Counted from the first letter of the stretch, positions 8,197-17,316 are shown. The stretch is 64,000 nt of DNA from Saccharospirillum sp039982735 (GCF_039982735.1 NZ_JBDWXV010000011.1:372001-436000); one strand, 5' to 3'. Numbers and translations are program-made. The notes: generated from the letters alone by a model not told the origin.

Positions 8197-8385
8197 GTGA
8201 AAAAAGTCGACCCCTGGCTTGAAGCCGGGCTGAAAGCGCGGGAAATGCGCAAAAGCCTGGGTTATTCCTACCTGGCCGCCGATGAGATTATCCGCAGCAT
8301 GCGCGCCTTGCGCGAAGCCCTGCCACTGCCCGACAGCAGCAAGGCACTGCCTAAGCCTCCCCTTGAGGAGGAGTCTGATAGCTGA
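8197..8385 (+). CDS. Small hypothetical protein, convergent with greB
   Basis: 62 codons from a GTG start, with a weak upstream purine stretch (CCGGGA). The product is rich in Ala/Leu/Arg/Glu and looks helical (WLEAGLKAREMRKSLGYSYL, then ADEIIRSMRALREAL) with a Pro/acidic tail. The last 35 nt overlap the 3' end of greB on the other strand. Codon use resembles that of neighbours. I recognise no domain. It may be a real small protein or a chance frame. Confidence 0.45.
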   Translation: MKKVDPWLEAGLKAREMRKSLGYSYLAADEIIRSMRALREALPLPDSSKALPKPPLEEESDS

Positions 8386-8869
8386 CGTGCGTCACCCAGT
8401 ACTCGTTCTCACCGGCTGGCGTTTGCACCCGGACTTCATCGTCGATGGTCTTTTTCAGTAGAGCCCGTGCCATCGGTGAATCGATGCTGATGTAGCGCGG
8501 GTCCAGATCGAACTCATCCGGGCCAACCAGGCGCATTACCCGGGGGGTCTCTTCTTCATCGACAACTCGTACCCAGGCACCGAAGAAGATGCGGCTCTGA
8601 TCATCGGGCAGCGTGGCCACCACCTGCAGCGATTCCAGCCGTTTGGTTAAAAAGCGCACCCGGCTGTCGATTTGTCGCAATCGCTTTTTGCCGTAAATGT
8701 ATTCGGCGTTCTCAGATCGATCTCCTTGTTTGGCCGCGTCTGACACCTCCTGCGTCACCTGCGGGCGCTCCACATGCCACAGTTCATGCAGCTCGGCGCG
8801 CATTCTGGCTTCGCCTTCCGGCGTGATGTAGGGGCTGCTGCGCGGACGCGGCGGTCGGTAGCGGCTCAT
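8351..8869 (-). CDS. greB: Transcription elongation factor GreB
   Basis: 172 aa. GreB/GreA proteins enter the RNA polymerase secondary channel and stimulate cleavage of backtracked transcripts. The N-terminal coiled coil starts at YITPEGEARMRAELHELWHVERP and carries the acidic tip QGDRSENAEYIYGKKRLRQID. The C-terminal FKBP-like domain has FFGAWVRVVDEEE, LVGPDEFD and ISIDSPMARALL. The Arg-rich N-terminus MSRYRPPRPR is typical of GreB. The frame is open further upstream, but this ATG (8867-8869) overlaps the mnmC stop as ATGA, so it is the natural start and implies translational coupling. Confidence 0.95.
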   Translation of the reverse strand: MSRYRPPRPRSSPYITPEGEARMRAELHELWHVERPQVTQEVSDAAKQGDRSENAEYIYGKKRLRQIDSRVRFLTKRLESLQVVATLPDDQSRIFFGAWVRVVDEEETPRVMRLVGPDEFDLDPRYISIDSPMARALLKKTIDDEVRVQTPAGENEYWVTHVSYQTPPQGEA

Positions 8870-10896
8870 CGTTGTCCTCGTATCAGTTGGCGAATGATAA
8901 AGCGGTTCGGGTTTAGGTGATTGGCCACGCTCTGGGCGACAGGCAGTGGCTCGCCGTTGATCCAGGCAGCCAGAGCGCGCGACGCCAGCGGTATCGAGCA
9001 AAGGCCTTTTGAGCCATGGGCCAGGTTGGCCCACAAGCCCTGGTAGTATGGCGGCTCTGGCAAACGGTGGGTCAGCCGTTTGGTCAGGCCGGTTTGATAG
9101 ATACTGGCAAAGCCTTCGGCATTGGCCAGCGGGCCCACTTGCGGGAAATAATCGGGTGAGGCACAGCGCTGGCCTGCGCGTGCATCGCGAACTGACTCGC
9201 CGCCGCTGATAAGCTCGGGCAAACGCTGATGGGCGTTGTTCAGATTGTCGATATCGTCCTGTTCATGCAGGGCAGGCTCGGTTTGACCAACGTGAAAGCT
9301 GGCACCAAGACTGAGTGCTCCGTCATAGGCTGGCACCAGGTAGCGGTCTGAGCAGATCACCGCTTTCAGGTCAGAGAGGGCCGGAGTCGATTCTATGCGA
9401 GTGACCTGGCCACCGATGGGTTTCAGCGGCAAATACTGGCTCTGTTCCAGTACATGGGCGTTCCAGGCATTGCACAAAATGACCTGTGAGGCCGTCAGCG
9501 TTTGCTGGCCACCCTTGGTGTCGCACCTTACCTCCCAGTGCCCGTCATCACGCTGGAATAACGCGGTAACACGGTGTTGGGTGCGCACCTGAATATGCGG
9601 GTGAGACAACTGGTGCTGCACCAGCGCCGGTGGCTGAACCCAGCCTCCATCCGGAAAAAACAGCGCCTCGCTGGGTAAAACCACACCCGCTTGCTCGCTG
9701 GCCAGCGACGGGCTTATACAGTCAGCCAGCTCCCCGGCAAAGGGGTTTCGCTGGTGCAAGTGATTGAAGCGCCGGGCTTCCTTGTTGCCCTGGTTCAATT
9801 GCAATAAGCCACATTGTTGGTGCGGAACGCTTTCAGGCAGGAAGGCCAGGCGTCGTTGTGACAGGTGCAGAGCCTCCGTGTAAAAGCGGTTCACCGGCGT
9901 GTCATCGTGAGACAGCCGGGCATAAATGGCGCCCTGCAGGTTGCCGGAGGCACCTGCCGCCACCTCATCCGCCTGTTCCAGTACAGTCACCTGAAAGCCG
10001 CGCTTCGCCAGTTCCCGGGCAGTATGGGCACCGGCCAGCCCGGCGCCAACCACGATGGCTGTGCTGTTACTGGGGGTTATCCTGGATGCGGGCCAGTGCC
10101 ATTCGTTTTGCGGCCATAAGCCCGGCCGGGGCGGCCCTTCCATGCCGGCAAAGTGCCCGTGCAGCATTTCGCGTTTCTTGCCAAACCCGGGCCGCCGGGC
10201 AACCGTGAAACCAGCGCCTTGCAGACCAGCGCGAACCGGGCTCGCCGACGTAAAGGTCGCGAAGGTTGTGTCTGCATGGCTTAACCGGGCCATCGATTGA
10301 AAGAGGGGGGGTTGCCACATGTCCGGGTTGCGGCTGGGTGTGAAGCCATCGAGAAACCAGGCGTCTACCCGGGCATTCAGATCGCTCAGGGTGTCCTGGA
10401 CGTCGCCAAATAACAGCAACAAATCGACCCGGTCGCTCAACTCTACAAGATGAAAGCCCGGCAAGCGGGGCGGGTACTCTGCAACCAGCCGTTCAACCCG
10501 ACCCGACAAGGTGGGCCAGGCCTGCAATGCCTGCTGAATCTGGTGTTTCGACAAGGGGTAACGTTCGGAGCTGATAAAGGTCAAGCGGGCACTGGCAGGC
10601 GCCGTTTGTTCAAACAGGTCCCAGGTAGCCAGGGCGCTCAGTCCGGTGCCGAAGCCCGTTTCAGCCACGGTAAAATGACGGTGGTCTGCCATCTGGGCGA
10701 ACCGCTGGGCCAGCCCATTGCCTTGCAGAAACACGTAGTCAGTCTCGGCGTAACCGTTGTCGGTTGAGAAATAGACGTCGTCGAAAGAAGCCGAGCGTGG
10801 TGACCCGGCATCAGTAAACACCAGGTCGGGGCGCTCCATGGATGGCTGCTGTGCGTCGTCTGATCCAGCGTCCGGGTCAGCGCTGAAGCTAGTCAT
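8866..10896 (-). CDS. mnmC: Bifunctional tRNA mnm5s2U biosynthesis protein MnmC
   Basis: 676 aa with two fused activities for wobble-uridine modification. The N-terminal MnmD methyltransferase (about 1-260) has the SAM-binding segment FTVAETGFGTGLSAL and DAWFLDGFTPSRNPDMW. The C-terminal FAD-dependent oxidoreductase begins with the Rossmann motif AIVVGAGLAGAHTARELAKRG and contains EVAAGASGNLQGAIYARLS. The final steps convert cmnm5s2U to nm5s2U and then mnm5s2U. Length matches E. coli MnmC. It lies 17 nt after the upstream small gene and overlaps greB by 4 nt. Confidence 0.95.
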   Translation of the reverse strand: MTSFSADPDAGSDDAQQPSMERPDLVFTDAGSPRSASFDDVYFSTDNGYAETDYVFLQGNGLAQRFAQMADHRHFTVAETGFGTGLSALATWDLFEQTAPASARLTFISSERYPLSKHQIQQALQAWPTLSGRVERLVAEYPPRLPGFHLVELSDRVDLLLLFGDVQDTLSDLNARVDAWFLDGFTPSRNPDMWQPPLFQSMARLSHADTTFATFTSASPVRAGLQGAGFTVARRPGFGKKREMLHGHFAGMEGPPRPGLWPQNEWHWPASRITPSNSTAIVVGAGLAGAHTARELAKRGFQVTVLEQADEVAAGASGNLQGAIYARLSHDDTPVNRFYTEALHLSQRRLAFLPESVPHQQCGLLQLNQGNKEARRFNHLHQRNPFAGELADCISPSLASEQAGVVLPSEALFFPDGGWVQPPALVQHQLSHPHIQVRTQHRVTALFQRDDGHWEVRCDTKGGQQTLTASQVILCNAWNAHVLEQSQYLPLKPIGGQVTRIESTPALSDLKAVICSDRYLVPAYDGALSLGASFHVGQTEPALHEQDDIDNLNNAHQRLPELISGGESVRDARAGQRCASPDYFPQVGPLANAEGFASIYQTGLTKRLTHRLPEPPYYQGLWANLAHGSKGLCSIPLASRALAAWINGEPLPVAQSVANHLNPNRFIIRQLIRGQR

Positions 10897-10913
10897 ATCG
10901 ATGGTTCCTGGCG

Positions 10914-11276
10914 TCAGTGCGACACTGGCAAATCCAGCAGTTGGTTCAGCCAGTGCTCAAAGTGCTGCTTGGGCAAAACTACATCATCCATCGAGAACCG
11001 CTGAAGGTCTTCAAGGGTGTATTGGGTGGCCAGATGCAGCTCCCACTGAACCACAACATCGTCGGCGATATCCAGCGCAAGCTCTGGTTTGGCTGGAATC
11101 TGATCATCAGGCTGTTGATCGAAATCGTCACCAAAGCGCGCGCACCACTCAACAATCTGGAAATGGCTGAAGCGGGACATAGACCCGAGCAAGCCCTGAC
11201 TGAGCAAATCGGCCAGGTTGGAGAGGGTATGGGGTTTGGTTATAGGCGTGCTGGACCAGGCCATGGGACCACTCAT
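10914..11276 (-). CDS. Conserved-looking hypothetical protein upstream of mnmC
   Basis: 120 aa, acidic, mostly helical, with no signal peptide or membrane segment. Segments such as FSHFQIVEWCARFGDDFD and YTLEDLQRFSMDDVVLP look like a folded cytoplasmic protein. I recognise no family. An alternative start at Met33 (11180) gives 88 aa; neither start has a strong Shine-Dalgarno. It stands 17 nt upstream of mnmC in the same direction and probably shares a transcript with mnmC and greB. Confidence 0.65.
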   Translation of the reverse strand: MSGPMAWSSTPITKPHTLSNLADLLSQGLLGSMSRFSHFQIVEWCARFGDDFDQQPDDQIPAKPELALDIADDVVVQWELHLATQYTLEDLQRFSMDDVVLPKQHFEHWLNQLLDLPVSH

Positions 11277-11346
11277 TCGAATTTGTTGCAGTGTATCATT
11301 TCATCGTCAGGGCACACACAGTTCATGTGGCCCTGGACTCGAAAGG

Positions 11347-12024
11347 TTACGCCCAGCTATCGCGGCGCTTGCTGCGAACCTTGGGGAGTAATACGCCCAT
11401 GATCAGGCCCAGCACGATAAGACTGCCCCCCGCGATTAACATGCGGCTTTCGCGGGTTTCCCGAGTGTTGGAGAGGTTTTGCCGGGCAACGTCGAGCTCA
11501 TTGCGCAGACTGGCGTTTTCTTCGGAAAGCTGCTGGTTGCGCTGGTCGAGGTTGATGGCATCTTCGCTGATCTGGGTAATCTCGCGCAGTTCGGTCGTCA
11601 GTCGCTGGTTTTCCGAGCGCAGCGTGTCCAGCTCACCGGTGACATCACCCCGGTCGGCCAGCAAACTGGTGTAGCGCTCGTCGAGTTCGGTGACCTGTTC
11701 CTGCAAACGGTCGCGCTCTGCCACCAGGGCTTCCAGCTGAAGCTCAGCGGTGGGCTCTTCCTGTACAAAACGCTCAGGGATCCAGCCTTCAATGCCTTCT
11801 TCGGTGCGAACGTTGTAATAGCCATTTTCCGGCTCGTCCTGAAGAGTTTCCATGCGGGTGCCCGATGGAATGGTCTTCAAGATTCGGAACTGATCACCCG
11901 CTCCCGTTCGAACATTGACCCAAAGCTCATCAATTAGCCACAAGGTGGCACTGCTGGCCGTACCACTGAACATCAGCACCAGAGTCAGACCGAGGATCAG
12001 GCGGGTTTTGGAGAGCACAGTCAT
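11347..12024 (-). CDS. TIGR04211-type SH3 domain protein (YgiM-like)
   Basis: About 225 aa. A signal peptide/N-terminal anchor (LILGLTLVLMFSGTASSA) is followed by a bacterial SH3 domain (about residues 30-90: WVNVRTGAGDQFRILKTI, GWIPERFV). Then comes a long coiled coil (EALVAERDRLQEQVTELDERY onward), a C-terminal hydrophobic helix (LIAGGSLIVLGLIMGVLLP) and a basic tail. This is the layout of YgiM, an envelope protein of unclear role. I chose the ATG at 12024 because GGGA lies 9 nt upstream; a longer start at 12060 is possible. Confidence 0.85.
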   Translation of the reverse strand: MTVLSKTRLILGLTLVLMFSGTASSATLWLIDELWVNVRTGAGDQFRILKTIPSGTRMETLQDEPENGYYNVRTEEGIEGWIPERFVQEEPTAELQLEALVAERDRLQEQVTELDERYTSLLADRGDVTGELDTLRSENQRLTTELREITQISEDAINLDQRNQQLSEENASLRNELDVARQNLSNTRETRESRMLIAGGSLIVLGLIMGVLLPKVRSKRRDSWA

Positions 12025-12142
12025 TAATTCAGTTCCCATGATATCGAAGTTGGTTAACAAAAATGGTTTATTAACAGATGCATATACTGTCGAAACAGTT
12101 TACACCCGGTAGGCCGTTACAAAACAGGCCCCTAACGTTGCG

Positions 12143-12442
12143 TTAAGGTAATACTTTTTTAAACGGTTTGATGCTGACTTCGGCATAAACACCGGCGTCG
12201 ATGTAAGGGTCGGCCTCGGCCCAGGCACGGGCGTCGGCCAGCGACTCAAATTCGGCAATAATCAGCGAGCCTGTGAAGCCAGCTTCACCCGGATCGTTCG
12301 CCTCAACGGCAGGATTGGGGCCGGCAATCAGCAACCGCCCCTCGTCTTTCAGCGTCTCGAGCCGCTTGAGGTGGTCAGCACGCACGCTCTGGCGGCGCGA
12401 CAGGCTATCGGGAACGTCTTCACAGACGATGGAAAACCACAT
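12143..12442 (-). CDS. YciI family protein
   Basis: 99 aa, a ferredoxin-like small protein of the YciI family. Diagnostic segments are the N-terminal MWFSIVCEDVPDS, R-ADHLKRLETL with a conserved His, GRLLIAGPNP, and the C-terminal ADPYIDAGVYAEVSIKPFKKV. The conserved His/Asp pair suggests catalysis, but no firm function is known. AGGAGAAAG precedes the ATG. It is divergent from the PHP phosphatase gene, with 93 nt between them. The yciI-yciV-yciO neighbourhood is also seen in enterobacteria and pseudomonads. Confidence 0.88.
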   Translation of the reverse strand: MWFSIVCEDVPDSLSRRQSVRADHLKRLETLKDEGRLLIAGPNPAVEANDPGEAGFTGSLIIAEFESLADARAWAEADPYIDAGVYAEVSIKPFKKVLP

Positions 12443-12535
12443 GGTTCTTTCTCCTCAGACAGTGGGATGGCCGACAAACGTCCATAAATCAGGCATCATA
12501 CGGCACCTGCTTGAATCCTGACAATTAAGGATCCT

Positions 12536-13387
12536 ATGACCAACATTGCCCACACCTGGGAAATGCACTGCCACAGCACCTTTTCGGATGGAACCCTGTC
12601 GGCTCAGGGCGTCTATGACCTGGCGCTGGAGCGTCAGCTGGAACACCTGGTGTTAACCGACCACGACACAGCCGCAGGCTACCGCTGGCTGCGCGAGCAC
12701 GGTACCTTGTCTGAATCGCTACGACTCTGGCCCGGGGCTGAATTGTCGACCGTCTGGATGAAGCGTTCTGTGCATATCGTTGGCATTGGTATGGATGTAA
12801 TGTCCCCTGCCTGGCAAGCCGTTGAGGCCCGCTATGACCAGGCCCGCGAATCCCGCTTTGAGCGGCTGCTGTTTGTGTTGCGGCGTGAAGGACTGACGCT
12901 CGATGAATCTGCCATTCGCGTCCAGGCCGACGGCGCCACACTGGGCCGTCCGCACATAGCGCGTTACCTGGTCGATACCGGCCAGGCAAAAGACAGTGCT
13001 CAGGCCTTCAAACGCTGGCTGGGGAATGGCAAAGTGGGCGATGTAAAACAGTCCTGGCCGGAGCTGGAGCAGGCCGTGGCAGATATCGTTGCTAACGGTG
13101 GTTGGGCGGTGCTGGCTCACCCTCATCGGTACAAGCTGACCTGGCGCAAGCTGGAGCAGCTGCTGGATGATTTTACCGCCGTCGGCGGCCAGGCTGTGGA
13201 AGTTAGCTGCCCGGCGATGCCACCGGCGATGCGCCAACGACTGGTCGACCATTGCTGTGAACGCGATATCCTGATCGGTGGTGGCAGCGATTTTCATCAG
13301 CCCGAGGTGCCCTGGGCAAGACTGGGTTTCTACCCGCAATGGCCTTCTTTGGGGCCAAAATTGGTAGATAGCTTATTAAACAGCTAA
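12536..13387 (+). CDS. PHP domain phosphoesterase (YciV/RNase AM type)
   Basis: 283 aa. The PHP metal-binding motifs are clear: MHCHSTFSDGTL at the N-terminus, LTDHDTAAGYRW, GAELST, AHPHRYKLTWRKL and GSDFHQPEVPWARLG at the C-terminus. E. coli YciV is a 5'-3' exoribonuclease (RNase AM) and 3',5'-nucleoside bisphosphate phosphatase; by similarity this one should trim short RNAs or dephosphorylate pAp. AAGG stands 6 nt before the ATG. yciO follows after about 110 nt on the same strand. Confidence 0.88.
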   Translation: MTNIAHTWEMHCHSTFSDGTLSAQGVYDLALERQLEHLVLTDHDTAAGYRWLREHGTLSESLRLWPGAELSTVWMKRSVHIVGIGMDVMSPAWQAVEARYDQARESRFERLLFVLRREGLTLDESAIRVQADGATLGRPHIARYLVDTGQAKDSAQAFKRWLGNGKVGDVKQSWPELEQAVADIVANGGWAVLAHPHRYKLTWRKLEQLLDDFTAVGGQAVEVSCPAMPPAMRQRLVDHCCERDILIGGGSDFHQPEVPWARLGFYPQWPSLGPKLVDSLLNS

Positions 13388-13500
13388 ATGACGGTGAGTT
13401 CCTCCATGCGCCCATGCAAACGGTTCCGCATCGGCCTGCATTAGTGCTAAAGTGCGCGTGTTGTACGAACTTCTGACAATCCCTCTTGGCGGGAGCCAAT

Positions 13501-14124
13501 ATGAGCCAGTTTTTTGCAATACATCCGGAAAACCCCCAGCCACGGCTGATCAAACAGGCGGCCGCCATTGTTCGTGAGGGCGGGGTGATTGCCTACCCGA
13601 CCGACAGTGCCTATGCACTTGGCTGCCATATGGAAGATAAAAAGGCGCTGGATACCATCCGCCGGATACGCCGTATTGATGACTCTCACCCCATGACGCT
13701 GGTGTGTCGCGATCTGTCCGAACTCTCCACCTTTGCCAAGGTCGACAACGTCGCCTTTCGGCTGATCAAGAACAACACACCAGGTCCGATCACCTTCTTG
13801 CTCGACGCGACCCGTGAAGTTCCGCGCAGAATGATGCACCCCAAGCGTCGTACCATTGGCCTGCGGGTGCTGGGAAACCGTATTGCTGCTGCGCTGCTGG
13901 AAGAGCTCGGTGAGCCGATGATGAGTACGACTCTGATTCTGCCCGGCGAAGATGAACCCCAGAGCGACCCTTATGAGATTCGCGATATTCTGCAGCACGA
14001 GCTGGCGCTGGTGATTGATGGCGGGTTTTGCGGTTTTGAGGAATCCAGCATCATCAGCTTTCTGGAAGATACCATTACCATCGTGCGCGAAGGGGCGGGC
14101 GATGTGGAACCTTTCCGGGTCTGA
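13501..14124 (+). CDS. yciO: YciO, Sua5/YrdC family L-threonylcarbamoyladenylate synthase-like protein
   Basis: 207 aa. The YrdC fold is seen in AAAIVREGGVIAYPTDSAYALGC, IRRIRRIDDSHPMTLVCRDLSEL, NNTPGPITFLLDAT and the KRRTIGLRV segment. YrdC/Sua5 makes threonylcarbamoyl-AMP for t6A37 in tRNA; YciO is the paralogue without the SUA5 domain and with an uncertain physiological role. The ATG at 13501 is chosen because GGGAG (13491-13495) precedes it at good spacing; an upstream in-frame TTG lacks a site. It leads into scpA with 45 nt between. Confidence 0.9.
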   Translation: MSQFFAIHPENPQPRLIKQAAAIVREGGVIAYPTDSAYALGCHMEDKKALDTIRRIRRIDDSHPMTLVCRDLSELSTFAKVDNVAFRLIKNNTPGPITFLLDATREVPRRMMHPKRRTIGLRVLGNRIAAALLEELGEPMMSTTLILPGEDEPQSDPYEIRDILQHELALVIDGGFCGFEESSIISFLEDTITIVREGAGDVEPFRV

Positions 14125-14169
14125 CCATGACCAGACCGGGTAACCTCCGACTCAGGATGGCAAGGCGCA

Positions 14170-15126
14170 ATGGCTGATCCGAACGACAACTCTGAACTGG
14201 ACAACGCTGGGAAAGACAGCGGCGTAGCAGGGCCGATTGCGCCTGGCGCACTGTTTACGCCGTCGGAAGCCCCAGTGGTGGAGGTTGGCGCAACACCCAA
14301 AGAACGGGCATTGCAGCGCCTGCGCGAGCGCGCCCAGTCAGAACAGTCGGAAATGCCGTTTGCCATTATCGATGGTGAGGCGATGACGCAAATCCCCATG
14401 GATTTGTACATCCCGCCCGATGCGCTGGAGGTCTTTCTGGATGCCTTCGAAGGCCCGCTGGATCTGTTGCTGTACCTGATCAAAAAGCAAAACCTCGATA
14501 TCCTCAACATCAACGTCTTCCAGATCACCGAGCAGTACATGCAATACGTTGAGCTGATGCACAGCATGCAGCTTGAACTGGCCGCCGAGTACCTGGTGAT
14601 GGCTGCCATGCTGGCTGAAATCAAAAGTCGCATGCTGCTGCCGCGCTCCAGCGATGCCGAAGACGAGGAAGAAGAGGACCCCCGGGCGGAGCTGATTCGC
14701 CGCTTGCAGGAATACGAACAGTTCAAGACAGCGGCGGAAAACCTCGACGAACTGCCCCGGGTCGGGCGCGATATTTACACGACCGACGAACACCAGCCCG
14801 ATTACCAGCGACCGCGTATTCATCCGGATGTCGATATGCGTGAGATTTTGCTGGCGCTTAAGGACGTACTGGCGCGGGCTGACATGTTCGAGGAGCATGA
14901 GATTCAGCGTGAAACGTTGTCGACCCGGCAACGCATGGCGGATGTGCTGGAAAAACTGAACGGCACCGCCTTCGTACCTTTCATCACCCTGTTTGACGCC
15001 GCCGAAGGGCGCTTGGGCGTGGTGGTGACGTTTCTGGCGATTATGGAGCTGACCAAGGAATCCCTGATCGACCTGGTTCAGAACGAGGCCTTTGCGCCTA
15101 TCCACATCAAGGCTCGCAGTGAATGA
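14170..15126 (+). CDS. scpA: Segregation and condensation protein ScpA
   Basis: ScpA is the kleisin that bridges SMC heads and binds ScpB in chromosome organisation. The family core starts at VFLDAFEGPLDLLLYLIKKQ (about residue 88) and continues with LDILNINVFQITEQYMQYVE, EYLVMAAMLAEIKSRMLLP and a C-terminal winged helix. The first ~85 residues are a Pro/Glu-rich extension, usual in Pseudomonas-type ScpA. Length is 318 aa. The stop overlaps the scpB ATG by 4 nt (ATGA), indicating coupled translation. Confidence 0.95.
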   Translation: MADPNDNSELDNAGKDSGVAGPIAPGALFTPSEAPVVEVGATPKERALQRLRERAQSEQSEMPFAIIDGEAMTQIPMDLYIPPDALEVFLDAFEGPLDLLLYLIKKQNLDILNINVFQITEQYMQYVELMHSMQLELAAEYLVMAAMLAEIKSRMLLPRSSDAEDEEEEDPRAELIRRLQEYEQFKTAAENLDELPRVGRDIYTTDEHQPDYQRPRIHPDVDMREILLALKDVLARADMFEEHEIQRETLSTRQRMADVLEKLNGTAFVPFITLFDAAEGRLGVVVTFLAIMELTKESLIDLVQNEAFAPIHIKARSE

Positions 15127-16451
15127 CGGACGAACATAACGAAAAAACCGGACCCGAGGTGCCCACCGGGGCCCATTCCGATGGGGCCGACGATTCTGCC
15201 AACCCGCTGCCGGCGTCGGAAGAACAGGGTGCAGAACCCGCAGCGGCGTCTGATGAAACAACCAGTCAGCCGGATTCAGACCCCGCGGCGCATGATGACC
15301 AGCAACTGGACGACCCGGTGCCACCCGAGGCGGAACTCGTCGACGAAGACGATGATACCGACCCGGAGCTGGAATCGGGTGACCCCTATGGCGGTCATGC
15401 GCCCGAAGAAGTCAAACAGATCATCGAAGGGGCCTTGTTTGCCGCTGGCACGGCGTTGTCCATTGCGCAGATTGCCGCCCTGTTCGAACCCTATGAACGG
15501 CCGCATCGCAGCAGTCTGCGCGCCCTGATGGCGGAATTGATGGCAGATTATCAGGGCGGTGGTGTTGAGCTGGTAGAAGTCGCCAGCGGCTACCGGTTTC
15601 AGACGCGCCATTCGATCGGGGCCTGGGTCAGCCGCTTGTGGGAAGAACGGCCGCAACGGTATTCTCGGGCTTTGCTGGAAACGATTGCGCTGATCGCTTA
15701 TCGCCAGCCGATTACTCGCAGCGAGATCGAAGACGTGCGCGGCGTGTCGGTCAGCACTCAGATTGTACGGACCCTGCTGGAGCGTGAGTGGGTGCGCGTG
15801 GTCGGGCATCGTGACGTGCCCGGACGGCCTGCCATGTACGCCACCACCCGTCAGTTCCTTGACCATTTCGGACTGACCAGTCTGGATCAGCTGCCCAGCC
15901 TGGGTGAGATTCGGGATCTCGATGATATCAACCCGCAACTGGGTCTTGAAGGGGATGACGACCGTTCGGTTGGCGCCGTGGACGACCAGGCAGAAATCAG
16001 TTTCAGTACCATGGTCGACAAGTTGCGTGAAGGCGAGCGCAGCGGCAAGACCGGTAATACCTTCATTGACGAGCAGCTCGACGATGAGTTGTCGGAAATG
16101 GATGCCGTTAACGATGCCATAGAGCAGGCGTTTGAAGCCCAGCGGGCTGGGCACGATCACCCGGATCTGGATCTGAGCGATGCCGACGAGGCGTCGCCAG
16201 AGGGTCAATCGGAGGCAGCCGGTGACGCCGTAGCTGACGATCAGGCAAGCGGCAGATCTGAGTCCGATGAGCCAGGCTCCGGTCAATCGGAACAGGAGCA
16301 GGCACCACAGGAACAGGCACGACAGGAAGAAGAGGCGCTGAGCGAAGCAGAGCAATGGCGCATCATTCAGGAAAAACTGACACAACAACAAGCCTTGCTG
16401 GACGGTCGTGAGGGCGACCAGCCGGGCGGAGACGATGATAATGAGCACTGA
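15123..16451 (+). CDS. scpB: Segregation and condensation protein ScpB with long acidic tails
   Basis: ScpB dimers bind the kleisin ScpA. The core of two winged helices is residues ~95-285: EEVKQIIEGALFAAGTALSI, QRYSRALLETIALIAYRQPI, GVSVSTQIVRTLLEREWVRV and DVPGRPAMYATTRQFLDHFG. Around it are an acidic, low-complexity N-terminal extension of about 95 residues and a C-terminal extension of about 155 residues (Asp/Glu/Gln/Ser rich). The total of 442 aa is clearly longer than common ScpB (180-300 aa). Its 3' end overlaps rluB by 11 nt. Confidence 0.93.
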   Translation: MTDEHNEKTGPEVPTGAHSDGADDSANPLPASEEQGAEPAAASDETTSQPDSDPAAHDDQQLDDPVPPEAELVDEDDDTDPELESGDPYGGHAPEEVKQIIEGALFAAGTALSIAQIAALFEPYERPHRSSLRALMAELMADYQGGGVELVEVASGYRFQTRHSIGAWVSRLWEERPQRYSRALLETIALIAYRQPITRSEIEDVRGVSVSTQIVRTLLEREWVRVVGHRDVPGRPAMYATTRQFLDHFGLTSLDQLPSLGEIRDLDDINPQLGLEGDDDRSVGAVDDQAEISFSTMVDKLREGERSGKTGNTFIDEQLDDELSEMDAVNDAIEQAFEAQRAGHDHPDLDLSDADEASPEGQSEAAGDAVADDQASGRSESDEPGSGQSEQEQAPQEQARQEEEALSEAEQWRIIQEKLTQQQALLDGREGDQPGGDDDNEH

Positions 16452-17298
16452 ACGCATTCAGAAAGTACTGGCCAAGGCGGGCAAGGGATCTCGCCGCGAT
16501 ATGGAAAAAGCCATAGAAGAAGGTCGGGTGAAGGTGAATGGTGAAGCGGTATCCCTGGGCGACCGGGTAGGGCTGAACGACACCCTGGAACTGGACGGTC
16601 GGCCGGTTAAGGTCGAAGACCTGCGGGCCCGGCGAGTACTGGTCTATAACAAACCCGAAGGCGAGGTCTGTACCCGCCGTGACCCGGACGGACGCCCCAC
16701 GGTGTTCGACCGTCTGCCGGAGCTGCCCGGTGAACGCTGGATCGTGGTCGGACGTCTCGATTTGAACACCTCCGGCCTGTTGCTGTTCACCAACGACGGT
16801 GAACTGGCTAACCGCCTGATGCATCCCTCCAGCCAGATCGACCGTGAATACGCGGTGCGGGTGCTGGGTGAGGTAAAACCCGAGCACGTGCAGCGCATGC
16901 ACGAAGGCGTTGAGCTGGAAGATGGCCCGGCGCGCTTTACCGATATTCAGGAATTTGGGGGCAGTGGCGCAAACACCTGGTTTCATGTGGTGATCATGGA
17001 AGGCCGCAATCGTGAAGTACGCCGGCTCTGGGAAAGTCAGGACTTGAAAGTGTCGCGTTTGAAGCGAGTTCGTTACGGCTCGGTGTTTCTGGATTCCGAC
17101 GTACGGGCCGGTACCTGGAAAGAGTTGCCAAAAAGCGAGATCGACAAGTTGGCCAGGCTGGTCGAGCTGGAGCCAGCCCCCTGGAAGTCGATTGTACAGG
17201 GCAAGAACGATCCTAATCGACGCAAGGTCGCCAATCAGCGGACGCGCCGTTCAGTCACTGCGCCGCGGCGCAAGAGTGGGGCAATTCGCCGTAAATAA
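16441..17298 (+). CDS. rluB: 23S rRNA pseudouridine(2605) synthase RluB
   Basis: 285 aa. An N-terminal S4 RNA-binding domain (RIQKVLAKAGKGSRRDMEK ...) is followed by the RsuA/RluB-type pseudouridine synthase domain. The catalytic Asp sits in WIVVGRLDLNTSGLLLFTND; NREVRRLWESQ is the family's arginine-rich segment. It isomerises U2605 of 23S rRNA. The tail is strongly basic (KSIVQGKNDPNRRKVANQRT...). The ATG at 16441 is chosen over 16435 because GGAG (16428-16431) then sits 9 nt away. It overlaps the end of scpB, a gene order shared with pseudomonads. Confidence 0.93.
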   Translation: MSTERIQKVLAKAGKGSRRDMEKAIEEGRVKVNGEAVSLGDRVGLNDTLELDGRPVKVEDLRARRVLVYNKPEGEVCTRRDPDGRPTVFDRLPELPGERWIVVGRLDLNTSGLLLFTNDGELANRLMHPSSQIDREYAVRVLGEVKPEHVQRMHEGVELEDGPARFTDIQEFGGSGANTWFHVVIMEGRNREVRRLWESQDLKVSRLKRVRYGSVFLDSDVRAGTWKELPKSEIDKLARLVELEPAPWKSIVQGKNDPNRRKVANQRTRRSVTAPRRKSGAIRRK

Positions 17299-17316
17299 AG
17301 CGGCTTAAAGGCCAGC

